From Oceanobacillus oncorhynchi (GTDB lineage Bacteria; Bacillota; Bacilli; Bacillales; Amphibacillaceae): a stretch of 64,000 nt of DNA. The notes under the pieces are model-generated. The model was not told where the DNA came from. It ran no database searches and worked only from the letters and a program-made list of their open reading frames with translations. Where the stretch lies: NCBI RefSeq assembly GCF_000821065.1, contig NZ_CDGG01000001.1, positions 1,550,001-1,614,000 on the forward strand. Direction: 5' to 3'. Positions 42,924 through 52,413 of the stretch are shown piece after piece. The position numbers were made by a program, and so were the translations under genes. Position 1 is the first letter of the stretch; every line of letters begins with the position of its first letter.

Positions 42924-43876
42924 GTGCAGAAAAAGTAACAGCATCGGAAAAAACAGCTATTGGCGTAGCTCATAGTAAGGTCATTTTAATTGGAGAGCAT
43001 TCGGTTGTACACGGGCAGCCGGCAATTGCTATTCCATTTCCTTTAATTGGCGTAGAGACGGTAATTGAGTATGTTCCTGGAGCGGTGAAAATGGACAGTA
43101 CCTTTTATCATGGCCCATTGCGGCATGCCCCGAAAGAGCTGGAAGGGATTGTGGAATGTGTCTCTAGTTCTTGTGAATATCTTGGGATTCCTTATAAGGA
43201 TTTGTTAATACGGATTAATTCCTCGGTACCGCCAGGAAAGGGTCTTGGTTCAAGTGCATCTGTCGCTATTTCTATTATTCGCTCTTTATTCCATTATTGC
43301 GATAAGGAATGCTCGACAGAAGATTTGCTGCAATTAGCGAATGTGGCAGAAACCTATGCGCATGGAGCACCAAGCGGGCTGGACACCTTAACGATCACTT
43401 CCGATAAACCAGTGTGGTATAAAAAAGGAAGTCCTGTTGAGCACATTGAATTAGGAGAAGACCTGCATTTTATTGTTGCAGACTCCGGCAGATTTGGGGA
43501 TACACGTACATCAGTTGAATCGGTAGCAAGTCTGTTAAAAGCAGCTCCGCAGCGTATCCATTCCAAAATAGAACGGATCGGGGCGTTAACGCATCATGCA
43601 AAAGATGCATTGGAAAAAGCTAGTAAACAGTTTTTAGGTCAACTGTTAAATGAAGCACAAAAAGAACTGGAAGCACTAGGAGTCAGTGATGCCGGATTAA
43701 ATAAATTGATTCGCTTTGCCCGGGAAGAAGGGGCTTTGGGTGCGAAATTGACAGGCGGCGGAAATGGCGGCTGTATCATTGCGCTTGCGCAAAATGAAGT
43801 TCATTCAAAGCAGCTGGCAGAGAAATTACGCCGTTTTGGTGCAGCAGCAGTCTGGCCGTTTGTTTTGAAGAAATAA
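42920..43876 (+). CDS. mvk: mevalonate kinase
   Basis: A 318-residue GHMP kinase: KVILIGEHSVVHGQPAIAIP at the N terminus, the ATP loop PPGKGLGSSASVAIS (about 98-112) and KLTGGGNGGCIIAL near 278. Phosphorylates mevalonate to mevalonate 5-phosphate. Overlaps mvaA by 4 nt and precedes mvaD and phosphomevalonate kinase, the operon order known in lactobacilli and staphylococci. Confidence 0.93.
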   Translation: MSAEKVTASEKTAIGVAHSKVILIGEHSVVHGQPAIAIPFPLIGVETVIEYVPGAVKMDSTFYHGPLRHAPKELEGIVECVSSSCEYLGIPYKDLLIRINSSVPPGKGLGSSASVAISIIRSLFHYCDKECSTEDLLQLANVAETYAHGAPSGLDTLTITSDKPVWYKKGSPVEHIELGEDLHFIVADSGRFGDTRTSVESVASLLKAAPQRIHSKIERIGALTHHAKDALEKASKQFLGQLLNEAQKELEALGVSDAGLNKLIRFAREEGALGAKLTGGGNGGCIIALAQNEVHSKQLAEKLRRFGAAAVWPFVLKK

Positions 43877-43879
43877 AGC

Positions 43880-43926
43880 GATGCCTCATTCGGCGGGGCT
43901 TTTCCCCGGCTGAATGAAGCCGCATG
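43880..43926 (-). repeat. CTTCATTCAG dispersed hairpin repeat, copy upstream of mvaD
   Basis: TCATTCGGCGGGG and CCCCGGCTGAATGA form a stem with a CTTTT loop. On the minus strand it reads GGCTTCATTCAGCCGGGG, sharing the CTTCATTCAG start with copies at 14780 and 48143 but with different, still pairing, stem bases. Lies in the mvk-mvaD gap. Confidence 0.55.
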
Positions 43927-43971
43927 AAAAGAATGATTTGACAGGGATTGTAGAAAAGGAGATTCAAATAT

Positions 43972-44946
43972 ATGAAGGCAACAGCAAGAGCGCATACAAA
44001 TATTGCTTTAATCAAGTATTGGGGGAAGCGGAATGAATCATTGATTCTTCCTGCCAACAGTAACCTTTCCGTGACATTAGATGGTTTTTCTACAGAGACA
44101 ACCGTTCATTTTCAGGAAGGGTTAAAAAAAGATTCCTTTCATTTGAATGAACAGAATGTAGAAGGAGATGCGCTTGGAAAGGTAGCGATATTTTTAGATA
44201 AGGTGCGTGCTCTTTCTGGAAAGGAAATCTATGCACAGGTTCAATCTGTGAATCATGTTCCTACTGCTGCCGGATTTGCTTCTTCAGCATCTGGTCTTGC
44301 AGCATTAGCTGCAGCAAGCTCCAAAGCAATCGGACTTTCTCTAAATGATACGGAATTATCGAAGCTGGCTCGTCAAGGCTCTGGTTCTGCTTCCCGTTCG
44401 ATTTTCGGCGGTTTTGTTGAATGGCAGATGGGGGAACGGGAAGATGGATCCGATTCGTTTGCCGTGCAAATTGCTGACAAGTCACACTGGGATATTCGCA
44501 TTGCTGCTGTGGTTTTGTCAAAAACAGAGAAAAAGGTCTCAAGCAGGGAGGGGATGCGCCGTACCGTAGAAACCTCTCCTTTTTATGCAGGCTGGCTGGA
44601 GCAGACAGCAAAGGATCTGCAAGAAATAAAACAAGCCATTAAAGTGAAGGATTTTGAGAAGATGGGAAGCGTTGCAGAAGCGAACTGCATGCGCATGCAT
44701 GCTACAACTTTGGGAGCGAATCCTCCGTTTACATACTGGCAGGATACCACGATGCGAGTGATGCAGACGGTACAAACCTTAAGAGAACAAGGGATTCCTG
44801 CCTTTTTTACGATTGATGCCGGCCCAAATGTAAAAGTTTTATATTTACCAGAAAACGAAGCTAAGGTGAAAAAACGCCTGCAGGCAACAGAAGGCGTGGA
44901 GGATATTATAATCAGCAAACCCGGAAGCGGAATAAGCTATAGATAG
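43972..44946 (+). CDS. mvaD: diphosphomevalonate decarboxylase
   Basis: A 324-residue GHMP-family enzyme. AHTNIALIKYWGKRNESLIL (6-25) is the signature of mevalonate diphosphate decarboxylases, and FASSASGLAALAAA (about 101-114) the phosphate loop; Asp in the TIDAGPNVK segment is the expected catalytic residue. Makes isopentenyl diphosphate. AAAAGGAGA precedes the ATG; a hairpin repeat sits in the 95-nt gap after mvk. Confidence 0.93.
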   Translation: MKATARAHTNIALIKYWGKRNESLILPANSNLSVTLDGFSTETTVHFQEGLKKDSFHLNEQNVEGDALGKVAIFLDKVRALSGKEIYAQVQSVNHVPTAAGFASSASGLAALAAASSKAIGLSLNDTELSKLARQGSGSASRSIFGGFVEWQMGEREDGSDSFAVQIADKSHWDIRIAAVVLSKTEKKVSSREGMRRTVETSPFYAGWLEQTAKDLQEIKQAIKVKDFEKMGSVAEANCMRMHATTLGANPPFTYWQDTTMRVMQTVQTLREQGIPAFFTIDAGPNVKVLYLPENEAKVKKRLQATEGVEDIIISKPGSGISYR

Positions 44947-44955
44947 GAGGATAAT

Positions 44956-46071
44956 ATGGTGGCAAAATCAATCACGGTCAAAGTACCAGGGAAATTAATG
45001 ATTGCGGGAGAATTTGCCGTATTAGAGCCTTATCAGAATCTGGCAGTGATGGCTGTGAACCGTTTTGTCTATGCGACGGTAGCGGAAGCAGATAGCCACC
45101 AGCTGACTCTTTCGGACTTTTCTCTTCATAAGGTTCCATGGTCTTGGCGAGAGACAGACATACATATTGATTCAGACGATCCCAGGCTGTCTTTTGTTAA
45201 GAATGCACTCCGGATTACATATCGTTATTTAGAAGAACAAGGACTGCCAGTTCTTCCGATGCATGTTTCTACACGCAGTGAGCTGGATGATGCCTCTGGC
45301 GTGAAATATGGATTGGGCTCCAGTGCAGCGATTGTTACTTCTATCGTAGCGGGAGTATTACGTTTTCAGGCTCCGCAATTGGCTGAAAAAGATACCATTT
45401 TCCGTCTGGCTGCGATATCGCATGTGATTACGCAAGGAAACGGATCGGGAGCAGATATCGCTGCATCCACTTATGGCGGGCTGCTTCAATTCTCTTCTTT
45501 TCAGGCAGATTGGCTTCTCGAAGCATACCAGGAAGCGGGGTCTGTCACAGAAGTCGTAGAGAAGGATTGGAAATATTATAAAACGAAGCCGATTACGCTG
45601 CCAGAAAATGTTTACTTTTGTGTAGGCTGGACAGGCAGTGCTGCATCTACGAAAGATTTAGTGAACCAGGTGCGGTTATTGAAAATAAACAATGCGAAAG
45701 CTTATACTTCATTTCTGAAAGACAGTGAACATGCCGTATCTCAGTTTTTAACTGGCTCAAAAGACAATGATATCAATCAATTATTTGCTGGGATAACAGC
45801 TAACCGAAAAGCGTTGAATCAAGTTGGGAAAGCAGCAGATACAAATATTGAGACACCCGATTTAACCGTCTTATGTAACTTGGCAGAGGATTTGGGTGGC
45901 GCAGGAAAGCCTTCTGGCGCTGGAGGCGGAGATTGCGGGATTGCTTTTATGCCTTCGCAGGAAGCTGCGGAACAACTAGCGCATGCGTGGGAAGAAGCAG
46001 GAATCAAAGCTTTGACGTTATCTCCTTCTACTGGCGGAGAGACGGTGATGGAAGAGAATCATTCTGTTTAA
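44956..46071 (+). CDS. phosphomevalonate kinase
   Basis: A 371-residue GHMP kinase of the bacterial phosphomevalonate kinase type: KVPGKLMIAGEFAVLEPYQN (about 9-28), YGLGSSAAIVTSIVAG (about 117-132) and PSGAGGGDCGIAFMP near 316. Converts mevalonate 5-phosphate to the diphosphate. GGAGGATAAT precedes the ATG, 9 nt after mvaD. Last gene of the mevalonate operon. Confidence 0.9.
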   Translation: MVAKSITVKVPGKLMIAGEFAVLEPYQNLAVMAVNRFVYATVAEADSHQLTLSDFSLHKVPWSWRETDIHIDSDDPRLSFVKNALRITYRYLEEQGLPVLPMHVSTRSELDDASGVKYGLGSSAAIVTSIVAGVLRFQAPQLAEKDTIFRLAAISHVITQGNGSGADIAASTYGGLLQFSSFQADWLLEAYQEAGSVTEVVEKDWKYYKTKPITLPENVYFCVGWTGSAASTKDLVNQVRLLKINNAKAYTSFLKDSEHAVSQFLTGSKDNDINQLFAGITANRKALNQVGKAADTNIETPDLTVLCNLAEDLGGAGKPSGAGGGDCGIAFMPSQEAAEQLAHAWEEAGIKALTLSPSTGGETVMEENHSV

Positions 46072-46359
46072 GAAATATTAGAAAAGATAAAGGAGAGCCG
46101 TTTTGCAATTCGATGCATTGTAAATCGGTTCTTTTATTTTTGCATTTAAATCAAAGGAATTCTGATACCATCTTCAAATATTTTCAAGTTTCTTATAAAA
46201 AATAAAAAATGTTTAATGAAGTGAAGGACAAAATAAGATATTATTATTCATAGAGATATAGTTGGTGAGGGGAAGATTACATAGAGATGTTTGTGGATAG
46301 GAAATGTAACAAAAAAAGACATACACAGGAGATGTCTTTGAAAATTGAGTAAGGATGAT

Positions 46360-46512
46360 TTAAGAGGTTTTTTTTAAATAAGCAAAAATTAATGCATCCA
46401 ATTTTTCGCTTGTGGACAGAACAGGTTCTGAGTCTAATCCATGCTCCTCAGACAATGCCAGCATTTCTTGCCTGCATTGTTCAATCTCCATGAATAACGA
46501 TTTTTTATCCAC
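46360..46512 (-). CDS. Spo0E-like aspartyl-phosphate phosphatase
   Basis: A 50-residue protein with the Spo0E family pattern: IEQCRQEMLALSEEHGLDSE and the signature STSEKLDALI. Members dephosphorylate Spo0A~P and delay sporulation. The start is GTG 46512, after AAAAAGGAG; a longer frame upstream has no ribosome site and would run through the sigW promoter region. It diverges from sigW. Confidence 0.82.
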   Translation of the reverse strand: MDKKSLFMEIEQCRQEMLALSEEHGLDSEPVLSTSEKLDALIFAYLKKTS

Positions 46513-46590
46513 AAATTTCACTCCTTTTTTAGTATACTTATCGTTAGATATACCCTGTCGGAAAAAAAATAAACATTCTTTTTTAAAATG

Positions 46591-46617
46591 TGAAACCTTA
46601 CAAGCGGTTGTTTCGTA
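46591..46617 (+). promoter_or_regulatory. sigma-W autoregulatory promoter
   Basis: TGAAAC, a 17-nt spacer and CGTA, matching the known sigma-W consensus (TGAAAC, 16-17 nt, CGTA), about 33 nt before sigW. Confidence 0.85.
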
Positions 46618-46649
46618 TAGAGAGTACCGCATAGTGCGGAGGTAATTAG

Positions 46650-47213
46650 ATGGACCAATTTATAAAGAAAAAGATTATAGAAGTTAAAAAAGGAGACCAA
46701 TCTGCTTTTTCGGATGTCGTATCCTTTTATCAAGATAAAATATACCAGCACTGCTACCGTATGCTGGGTAATAAGCACGAAGCGGAAGATATTGCACAAG
46801 AAGCGTTTATACGTGCATATGTGAATATTGATTCATTTGATGAGAGCAGAAAATTCTCTACATGGTTATACCGCATAGCTACGAATTTAACCATTGACCG
46901 CATGCGCAAGCGTAAACCGGACTTTCATCTTGATGCAGAAGTAAAAGGGACAGAAGGTTTGGATATGTATTCTCAGCTTGCCAGTACGGAACGTCTGCCT
47001 GGAGAAGAAGTGGAAAGCAGAGAACTGCAGCGGTATATTCATCATGAGATTTCTCAGCTTCCTTCTAAATACCGGAGTATTATCATGCTCAGGTACCTGG
47101 AAGAATTTTCACTAAAGGAAATCAGTGAAATTCTTGATGTTCCTCTTGGTACGGTAAAAACGCGGATTCATCGTGGAAGAGAGGCCTTGAGAAAGAGGCT
47201 TCGACATGTGTAA
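46650..47213 (+). CDS. sigW: RNA polymerase sigma factor SigW
   Basis: A 187-residue ECF sigma factor: region 2 with HEAEDIAQEAFIRAYVNI and FSTWLYRIATNLTIDRMRK, region 4 with LPSKYRSIIMLRYLEEFSLK and VPLGTVKTRIHRGREALRK. Controls the cell-envelope and antimicrobial stress regulon. A sigma-W-type promoter lies upstream, GGAGG precedes the ATG, and rsiW follows. Order sigW-rsiW-cdaA-ybbR-glmM-glmS is as in B. subtilis. Confidence 0.95.
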   Translation: MDQFIKKKIIEVKKGDQSAFSDVVSFYQDKIYQHCYRMLGNKHEAEDIAQEAFIRAYVNIDSFDESRKFSTWLYRIATNLTIDRMRKRKPDFHLDAEVKGTEGLDMYSQLASTERLPGEEVESRELQRYIHHEISQLPSKYRSIIMLRYLEEFSLKEISEILDVPLGTVKTRIHRGREALRKRLRHV

Positions 47214-47228
47214 AGGAGCGTGCTTGAT

Positions 47229-47870
47229 GTGAGCTGCAATAAAGAGTATATAAAAAAAATGCATGACTATTTAGATGGGGATATTTCCGCAGAAGAAGAA
47301 AGCTTACTAAGAAGGCATCTGGAGGATTGTGAAGATTGTCAGAAGCATTTTCATGAGCTTCATCGAACCATTGCTTTAATAAAAAGTGCGGAACGGATGG
47401 AAGCCCCGGTTGGTTTTACAGAAAATGTTATGAATAAATTGCCGACAGAAAAGAAATCGGTAAAGTATAAGCGCTGGTTTAAACATCATCCAATCCTTGT
47501 TGCAGCAGCTATTTTCTTCTTGTTGATGATAGGCAGTCTTTCCTCCACTTTTAATCAAGGAACGGATCAGCTTGTTGTTTCTGCACAGGAAGAGCTTGTC
47601 GTTGATGGAGACACCGTGATTGTGCCGGAGGGTGTCACTGTTTCCGGAGATGTCTACGTGAAAAACGGTGATTTATTAGTGCTTGGAACGGTGGACGGCA
47701 ATGTTACCTTGTTTAATGGAGAGCTTTTAGACGGCGAATCGGAGCTGGAAGGCGGCGGCCTGATGGCCTCTGCAGGAGGAGTCAACGGAGAACTGGAAAC
47801 CGTAGACCAAACGTTTGAGTGGATATGGTATCATATAAAGAATTTCTTTAAAGGATTATTCGCATTTTAA
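47229..47870 (+). CDS. rsiW: anti-sigma-W factor RsiW
   Basis: A 213-residue membrane protein: cytosolic zinc anti-sigma domain (about 1-75) with [12 protein letters not shown] (HxxxCxxC), one transmembrane helix (about 87-105; [18 protein letters not shown]), and an extracellular part with [17 protein letters not shown] as in B. subtilis. Released by regulated proteolysis under envelope stress. I chose GTG 47229, whose product begins VSC like the known MSC start; AAGGAG lies 10 nt upstream, while GTG 47220 overlaps that site. Confidence 0.92.
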   Translation: MSCNKEYIKKMHDYLDGDISAEEESLLRRHLEDCEDCQKHFHELHRTIALIKSAERMEAPVGFTENVMNKLPTEKKSVKYKRWFKHHPILVAAAIFFLLMIGSLSSTFNQGTDQLVVSAQEELVVDGDTVIVPEGVTVSGDVYVKNGDLLVLGTVDGNVTLFNGELLDGESELEGGGLMASAGGVNGELETVDQTFEWIWYHIKNFFKGLFAF

Positions 47871-47887
47871 GATAAAACAATGAAAAA

Positions 47888-47919
47888 AGGAGCGAGATGA
47901 TGTCGCTCTCTTTTTTTGG
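47888..47919 (+). terminator. terminator of sigW-rsiW
   Basis: GGAGCGA and TCGCTCTC form a stem around GATGATG, followed by seven T. Confidence 0.85.
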
Positions 47920-48142
47920 GCGAAAGAAACTGTCATAATGGAGTAAAACATAGCTGCTCCATCAATTATGAAAAAACAGCTGGTTCAGGGTATTGGAGTG
48001 GTCAAATTTGGCAGGATTTCTACACACACACATTTTAATGGTGTTCCATTTTCTAAAGAAAATAAAAAACTACAGACAGGTCTGTTTTTACAAATTTATG
48101 ATATAATAATTATCGACTGTAATTCATAATAGTTCATGATAA

Positions 48143-48200
48143 TATAAAACGAAACTTCATTCAGCGGGAATTTATTCTTTCCCTCCGCTGAAGGATTCAG
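48143..48200 (+). repeat. CTTCATTCAG dispersed hairpin repeat, copy upstream of cdaA
   Basis: ATAAAACGAAACTTCATTCAG (its last 20: TAAAACGAAACTTCATTCAG) matches the copy at 14780-14830 read on the minus strand. The stem then differs: TTCAGCGGGAA pairs with TTCCCTCCGCTGAA. It lies in the roughly 435-bp gap between the rsiW terminator and cdaA, which otherwise shows no gene. Confidence 0.6.
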
Positions 48201-48355
48201 AGAGCTGCATCACGTTATCTTCTGCTTAAATAAATCGAGTTTCATTCTCTATTTAAAGGCGGGAATTTTACGGCCGGTTCTCTGAGAGAAATAATTGCTT
48301 TTAAGATAATGTTTAAAACAAACAGGTAATTCTATTGGGTAAAGGATGTGTGCAC

Positions 48356-49177
48356 ATGCTTGATGGGGGATTTGACTTTTTAGATCTGCTGCGAATTGGC
48401 GTTGATATCGCTCTCGTCTGGTATGTATTATATAAATTAATCATGCTGATCAGAGGTACAAAGGCTATTCAGCTATTAAAGGGAATAGCAGTTGTAATGG
48501 TTGTGTGGGGAGTAAGTATGCTGTTAAACTTACAAACCATCCAATTTATCACAGGCCAAGTTATTAATTGGGGAGTTATTGTAATTGTTATTTTATTCCA
48601 GCCGGAATTACGAAGAGCACTGGAACAGCTGGGGCGAGGGAATATCTTCGCCAGATCGGGAAGCTCTGCTGAAGAAATTATTCAAAATGAAATTGAGGCT
48701 ATCGTTACATCTTGTAATTATATGGGTAAAAGAAGAATTGGTGCGCTTATCTCCATTGAAAGAGAAACAGGAATTGGGGATTATGCGGAAACCGGGATTC
48801 CAATCAACGGAAAGCTTACTCACCAGCTTCTGACAAACATATTTACACCAAATACACCGCTTCATGATGGGGCAGTAATTATAAAAAATGAAGAGATCAC
48901 AGCTGCGGCTTGTTACCTGCCTTTATCCGAGAGTCCATTTATCTCCAAGGAATTAGGAACAAGGCACCGTGCCGCAATGGGAATAAGTGAAGTAACAGAT
49001 GCGTTAACGATTGTTGTTTCTGAGGAAACAGGTGCCGTCTCTTGTACAAAAAATGGAGAGCTGCATCGTGATATCGATGAAGAAAAATTAAGAGAAATGC
49101 TTTTAACGCATTTATCAATCGTCCCGAAAGCCTCTGACAAAAAATCATGGAAACGGAGGACTGGTAAGCGTGGATAA
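48356..49177 (+). CDS. cdaA: diadenylate cyclase CdaA
   Basis: A 273-residue protein, the usual CdaA length: three N-terminal membrane helices (about 10-95), then a DAC domain with PLHDGAVII (DGA motif) and LGTRHRAAMGISE (RHR motif). Makes the essential second messenger c-di-AMP from two ATP, which controls potassium and osmotic balance and cell wall. I chose ATG 48356 after AAAGGATG; TTG 48335 has no site. Overlaps ybbR by 8 nt. Confidence 0.95.
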   Translation: MLDGGFDFLDLLRIGVDIALVWYVLYKLIMLIRGTKAIQLLKGIAVVMVVWGVSMLLNLQTIQFITGQVINWGVIVIVILFQPELRRALEQLGRGNIFARSGSSAEEIIQNEIEAIVTSCNYMGKRRIGALISIERETGIGDYAETGIPINGKLTHQLLTNIFTPNTPLHDGAVIIKNEEITAAACYLPLSESPFISKELGTRHRAAMGISEVTDALTIVVSEETGAVSCTKNGELHRDIDEEKLREMLLTHLSIVPKASDKKSWKRRTGKRG

Positions 49178-50402
49178 TTGGTTTAAGAGTAAGTGGTTTG
49201 TCCGTATCCTTTCCTTAGCTTTTGCGGTAACACTCTATGCTTTTGTCAATGTGTCCGAAACACCAAATTCCGATTCAACATTTTCTGGTTCAACCACTTC
49301 CACAGAAACCTTGGAACAAATTCCAGTAGATATCCGTATTGACCGCGACAGCTATGTTGTCAGTGATGTTCCAGAAGAGGTCGATGTTACTTTACAAGGG
49401 AATCGAGGCAGTATGACACCGTATATACTTCAACGTAATTTTGATGTATACGTCGACTTAGAAGGCTTAGAAGAAGGAACGCATGTTGTTGAACTGCAGC
49501 ATAATATAGCAGGAGATGTGGAAGTATTTATTGAGCCGAAAACAGCAGAAGTCACCATTGAAGAACGGGCATCTCAAGAGTTTACTGTAACTGCTGATCT
49601 GATTAATCAAGACCTGATGGCAGATGGTTACGAAGTGGTCGATTATAGTGTCGATCCGGAAACGATAACGATAACAAGCTCAGCGAGCGTCATTGAATCG
49701 ATTGGCTCTGTAAGGGCTTATGTGAATATGGAAGGTGTCGATGAGTCAATTAACAATCGGGAGCTTCCGATTAGTGTATATGATATACAAGGAAATGAAT
49801 TGAATGTCGGATTAGACCCTGAAAGTGTTCAGGTCTCCGTAGAAGTCGACAATCCAAGCAAGTCTGTACCACTGTCTGTAGAGACAACAGGTGAGCTGGA
49901 AGAAGACCTTGAGCTGGACTCTATTTCTCCAAATGAAGAGGAAGTGGAGATTTACTCTCAAAGTGACGTGCTGGAGGATATTTCAGAAGTGACTACCGAG
50001 CCGCTGGACTTATCCGAGATTGAAGAATCCGGCACAGTTGAAGTACCGCTTGATTTGCCTGAAAACGTGCAAGCACCGGAGACGGAAGAGGTAGAAGTTA
50101 CGGTAGAAGTAGAAGGAACAAATGTAATCGAGAATGTAGCTTTAGAAGAAGAAGGCTTAGCAAATGGATTGGAAGCATCTTATGCAGACCCTGCATTAGA
50201 AGTAGAAGTGACAGGGGATGCCTCGGTGGTAAATGGTTTAACGGCAGATGATATCAACGCCGTACTGGATTTATCTGATTTAGAATCAGGAGAGCATGAA
50301 GTGCCTATTGACATTGAAGCTCCTGAGGATGTCACTGCCACAGGAAATGTGGAAGAGGTCACGGTGGAAATAATCGATCCGGCTGAAACAGCAGAAGAAT
50401 AG
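49170..50402 (+). CDS. cdaR: YbbR-like CdaA regulatory protein CdaR
   Basis: A 410-residue protein: N-terminal membrane helix (about 8-24; [20 protein letters not shown]), then four YbbR-type repeats with motifs such as [21 protein letters not shown] and [13 protein letters not shown], ending in an acidic tail. CdaR binds CdaA at the membrane and tunes c-di-AMP synthesis. GTG start at 49170 after ACGGAGGA. Between cdaA and glmM as in other Firmicutes. Confidence 0.9.
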   Translation: MDNWFKSKWFVRILSLAFAVTLYAFVNVSETPNSDSTFSGSTTSTETLEQIPVDIRIDRDSYVVSDVPEEVDVTLQGNRGSMTPYILQRNFDVYVDLEGLEEGTHVVELQHNIAGDVEVFIEPKTAEVTIEERASQEFTVTADLINQDLMADGYEVVDYSVDPETITITSSASVIESIGSVRAYVNMEGVDESINNRELPISVYDIQGNELNVGLDPESVQVSVEVDNPSKSVPLSVETTGELEEDLELDSISPNEEEVEIYSQSDVLEDISEVTTEPLDLSEIEESGTVEVPLDLPENVQAPETEEVEVTVEVEGTNVIENVALEEEGLANGLEASYADPALEVEVTGDASVVNGLTADDINAVLDLSDLESGEHEVPIDIEAPEDVTATGNVEEVTVEIIDPAETAEE

Positions 50403-50436
50403 TTGTATATTGTATGGTCAAAGGAGAGATATAATA

Positions 50437-51780
50437 ATGGGTAAATTTTTTGGAACAGACGGTGTCAGGGGAGTAGCAAATGAAGGGCTGACTCCTGAAA
50501 TGGCATTTAAGCTCGGTCGTTTTGGCGGATATACGTTAACAAAAGGCAGTGAAAAGCCACGCGTTTTAATCGGCAGAGATACACGTATTTCTGGACATAT
50601 GCTGGAAGGCGCGTTGATTGCAGGACTTCTGTCAACAGGCGTAGAAGCAATGCGGCTGGGTGTTATTTCAACGCCGGGGGTCGCTTACTTAACAAAAGCA
50701 ATGAGCGCGCAGGCAGGGGTGATGATTTCTGCATCCCATAATCCTGTAGAAGATAACGGGATTAAATTCTTCGGCTCAGATGGATTTAAGCTGACAGATG
50801 CTCAGGAAGCGGAAATTGAAGCTTTATTAGAACAAGAAGAGGATGATCTGCCTCGCCCGACAGGCGCTGGTATCGGATCAGTGAGTGATTATTTTGAAGG
50901 CAGACAGAAATACCTGTCCTTCTTAAAAGATACGATTGATAACGATTTTGACGGAATACGTATCGCTGTAGATTGTGCACATGGAGCAACATCCAGCCTG
51001 GCTACACATCTATTCGCAGATTTGGAGGCTGACATTCATTCCATGGGCTCTACACCGAACGGCCTGAATATTAATGATGGTGTCGGTTCTACACATCCGG
51101 AAGGACTACAGCAATATGTGCTGGATAAAGAAGCGGATGTCGGACTGGCTTTTGATGGAGACGGTGATCGCTTGATTGCTGTGGATGAAAAAGGAAACAT
51201 CGTGGACGGCGATAAAATCATGTTCATCTGCGCAAAATACCTGAAAGAAATTGGGATGCTTCGTAAGGACACTGTCGTATCCACTGTCATGAGTAACTTA
51301 GGCTTTTATAAGGCATTAGAAGAAGCTGGTCTGAAAAGCGATAAGACGGCAGTCGGTGACCGATATGTTATGGAAGAAATGCGTAAAAACGACTATAACC
51401 TAGGCGGGGAACAATCCGGCCATATTATCTTTTTAGATTATATTACGACAGGAGACGGTCTGTTATCTGCATTGCAGCTTGTGAATGTAATGCGTGAATC
51501 AGGCAAGACCTTGTCAGAACTGGCAGACGAAATGACTATTTTCCCGCAGACATTGATTAATGTTCGGGTTACAGATAAGAATGAAGCATTGACCAGTCCA
51601 ATCATCTTAGATGAAGTACAAGCTGTTGAAGAAGAACTGGGAGAGAATGGACGCGTTTTAGTCCGCCCATCTGGAACAGAACCGCTTGTGCGTGTCATGG
51701 TAGAGGCGAAGACAGAGGAAGATTGCCAGACCTATGCAGAACGAATCGTAAAAGTCATTGAAAATCATTTAGGTGCTTAA
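50437..51780 (+). CDS. glmM: phosphoglucosamine mutase GlmM
   Basis: A 447-residue alpha-D-phosphohexomutase. The phosphoserine loop [17 protein letters not shown] (about 97-113), the metal loop DGDGDR (about 241-246), GEQSGHII, and the phosphate-binding [13 protein letters not shown] are all present. Converts glucosamine 6-phosphate to glucosamine 1-phosphate for cell-wall precursors. Start ATG 50437 follows AAAGGAGAG; upstream in-frame starts lack a site. Pairs functionally with glmS at 56.8 kb. Confidence 0.95.
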   Translation: MGKFFGTDGVRGVANEGLTPEMAFKLGRFGGYTLTKGSEKPRVLIGRDTRISGHMLEGALIAGLLSTGVEAMRLGVISTPGVAYLTKAMSAQAGVMISASHNPVEDNGIKFFGSDGFKLTDAQEAEIEALLEQEEDDLPRPTGAGIGSVSDYFEGRQKYLSFLKDTIDNDFDGIRIAVDCAHGATSSLATHLFADLEADIHSMGSTPNGLNINDGVGSTHPEGLQQYVLDKEADVGLAFDGDGDRLIAVDEKGNIVDGDKIMFICAKYLKEIGMLRKDTVVSTVMSNLGFYKALEEAGLKSDKTAVGDRYVMEEMRKNDYNLGGEQSGHIIFLDYITTGDGLLSALQLVNVMRESGKTLSELADEMTIFPQTLINVRVTDKNEALTSPIILDEVQAVEEELGENGRVLVRPSGTEPLVRVMVEAKTEEDCQTYAERIVKVIENHLGA

Positions 51781-51800
51781 TAATATCATGTACCTAAAGT

Positions 51801-51838
51801 AAAAAAACGCATGGATGTACCCATCCATGCGTTTTTTT
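51801..51838. terminator. bidirectional terminator after glmM
   Basis: AAAAAAACGCATGGATG and CATCCATGCGTTTTTTT form a perfect 17-bp stem with loop TACC, shared with the convergent reductase gene. Confidence 0.9.
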
Positions 51839-51843
51839 AGCTT

Positions 51844-52410
51844 CTAGAATCCATAGGAATCCTCTTTCTTTTTCCGGATGATTTCGTTGGCTTCATACGT
51901 GTCCATGGTATCCTCAATCAAACGCTCTAATCGAATGAAGACATCGTCATCGACGATTTTCTTTTGTTGAAAGCTCTTTTCCTCAACATAAACAAAGGTT
52001 TGTACTATTTGTGCTTTCATATAGGATAAAGTTGGTTTTAATTGATGATCAGCAACTAAATAATGCTTGGAAGAGCCTGCGGTTACGAAAAAGCTTACGG
52101 TCTTATCCTGAAATGCCCCGACAGGAAGCAAATCAAAAATATTCTTTAAGCTTGCCGGAATCGATGCCTGGAAGACAGGCGTGCCGATAATCATCACATC
52201 TGCCTCCATCACTTGCCTGGTGACCCAGGCGGTGTCTCCGGAATAATCGAGATAGTTCCGGCCGTCACTAAATTGCAAATCATAATCTTTTAAATCAATC
52301 AGCTGAAAATCTGCTTCTGGATATTTTTCAGCAATTTCTTTTGCTACAGCATCCATGACTGTCCGTGTTTTTGAACCGACAATGGAGCCGGATAAACCAA
52401 TGATCTTCAT
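51844..52410 (-). CDS. NADPH-dependent FMN reductase family protein
   Basis: A 188-residue flavodoxin-like reductase: GLSGSIVGSKTRTVMD (4-19) phosphate loop and VMIIGTPVFQASIPASLKN (about 71-89). Similar to SsuE/MsuE flavin reductases that feed reduced FMN to monooxygenases. It lies 3 nt after the LLM flavin-dependent monooxygenase gene on the same strand, so the two likely form a two-component monooxygenase. Inserted between glmM and glmS. Confidence 0.85.
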   Translation of the reverse strand: MKIIGLSGSIVGSKTRTVMDAVAKEIAEKYPEADFQLIDLKDYDLQFSDGRNYLDYSGDTAWVTRQVMEADVMIIGTPVFQASIPASLKNIFDLLPVGAFQDKTVSFFVTAGSSKHYLVADHQLKPTLSYMKAQIVQTFVYVEEKSFQQKKIVDDDVFIRLERLIEDTMDTYEANEIIRKKKEDSYGF

Positions 52411-52413
52411 GTG

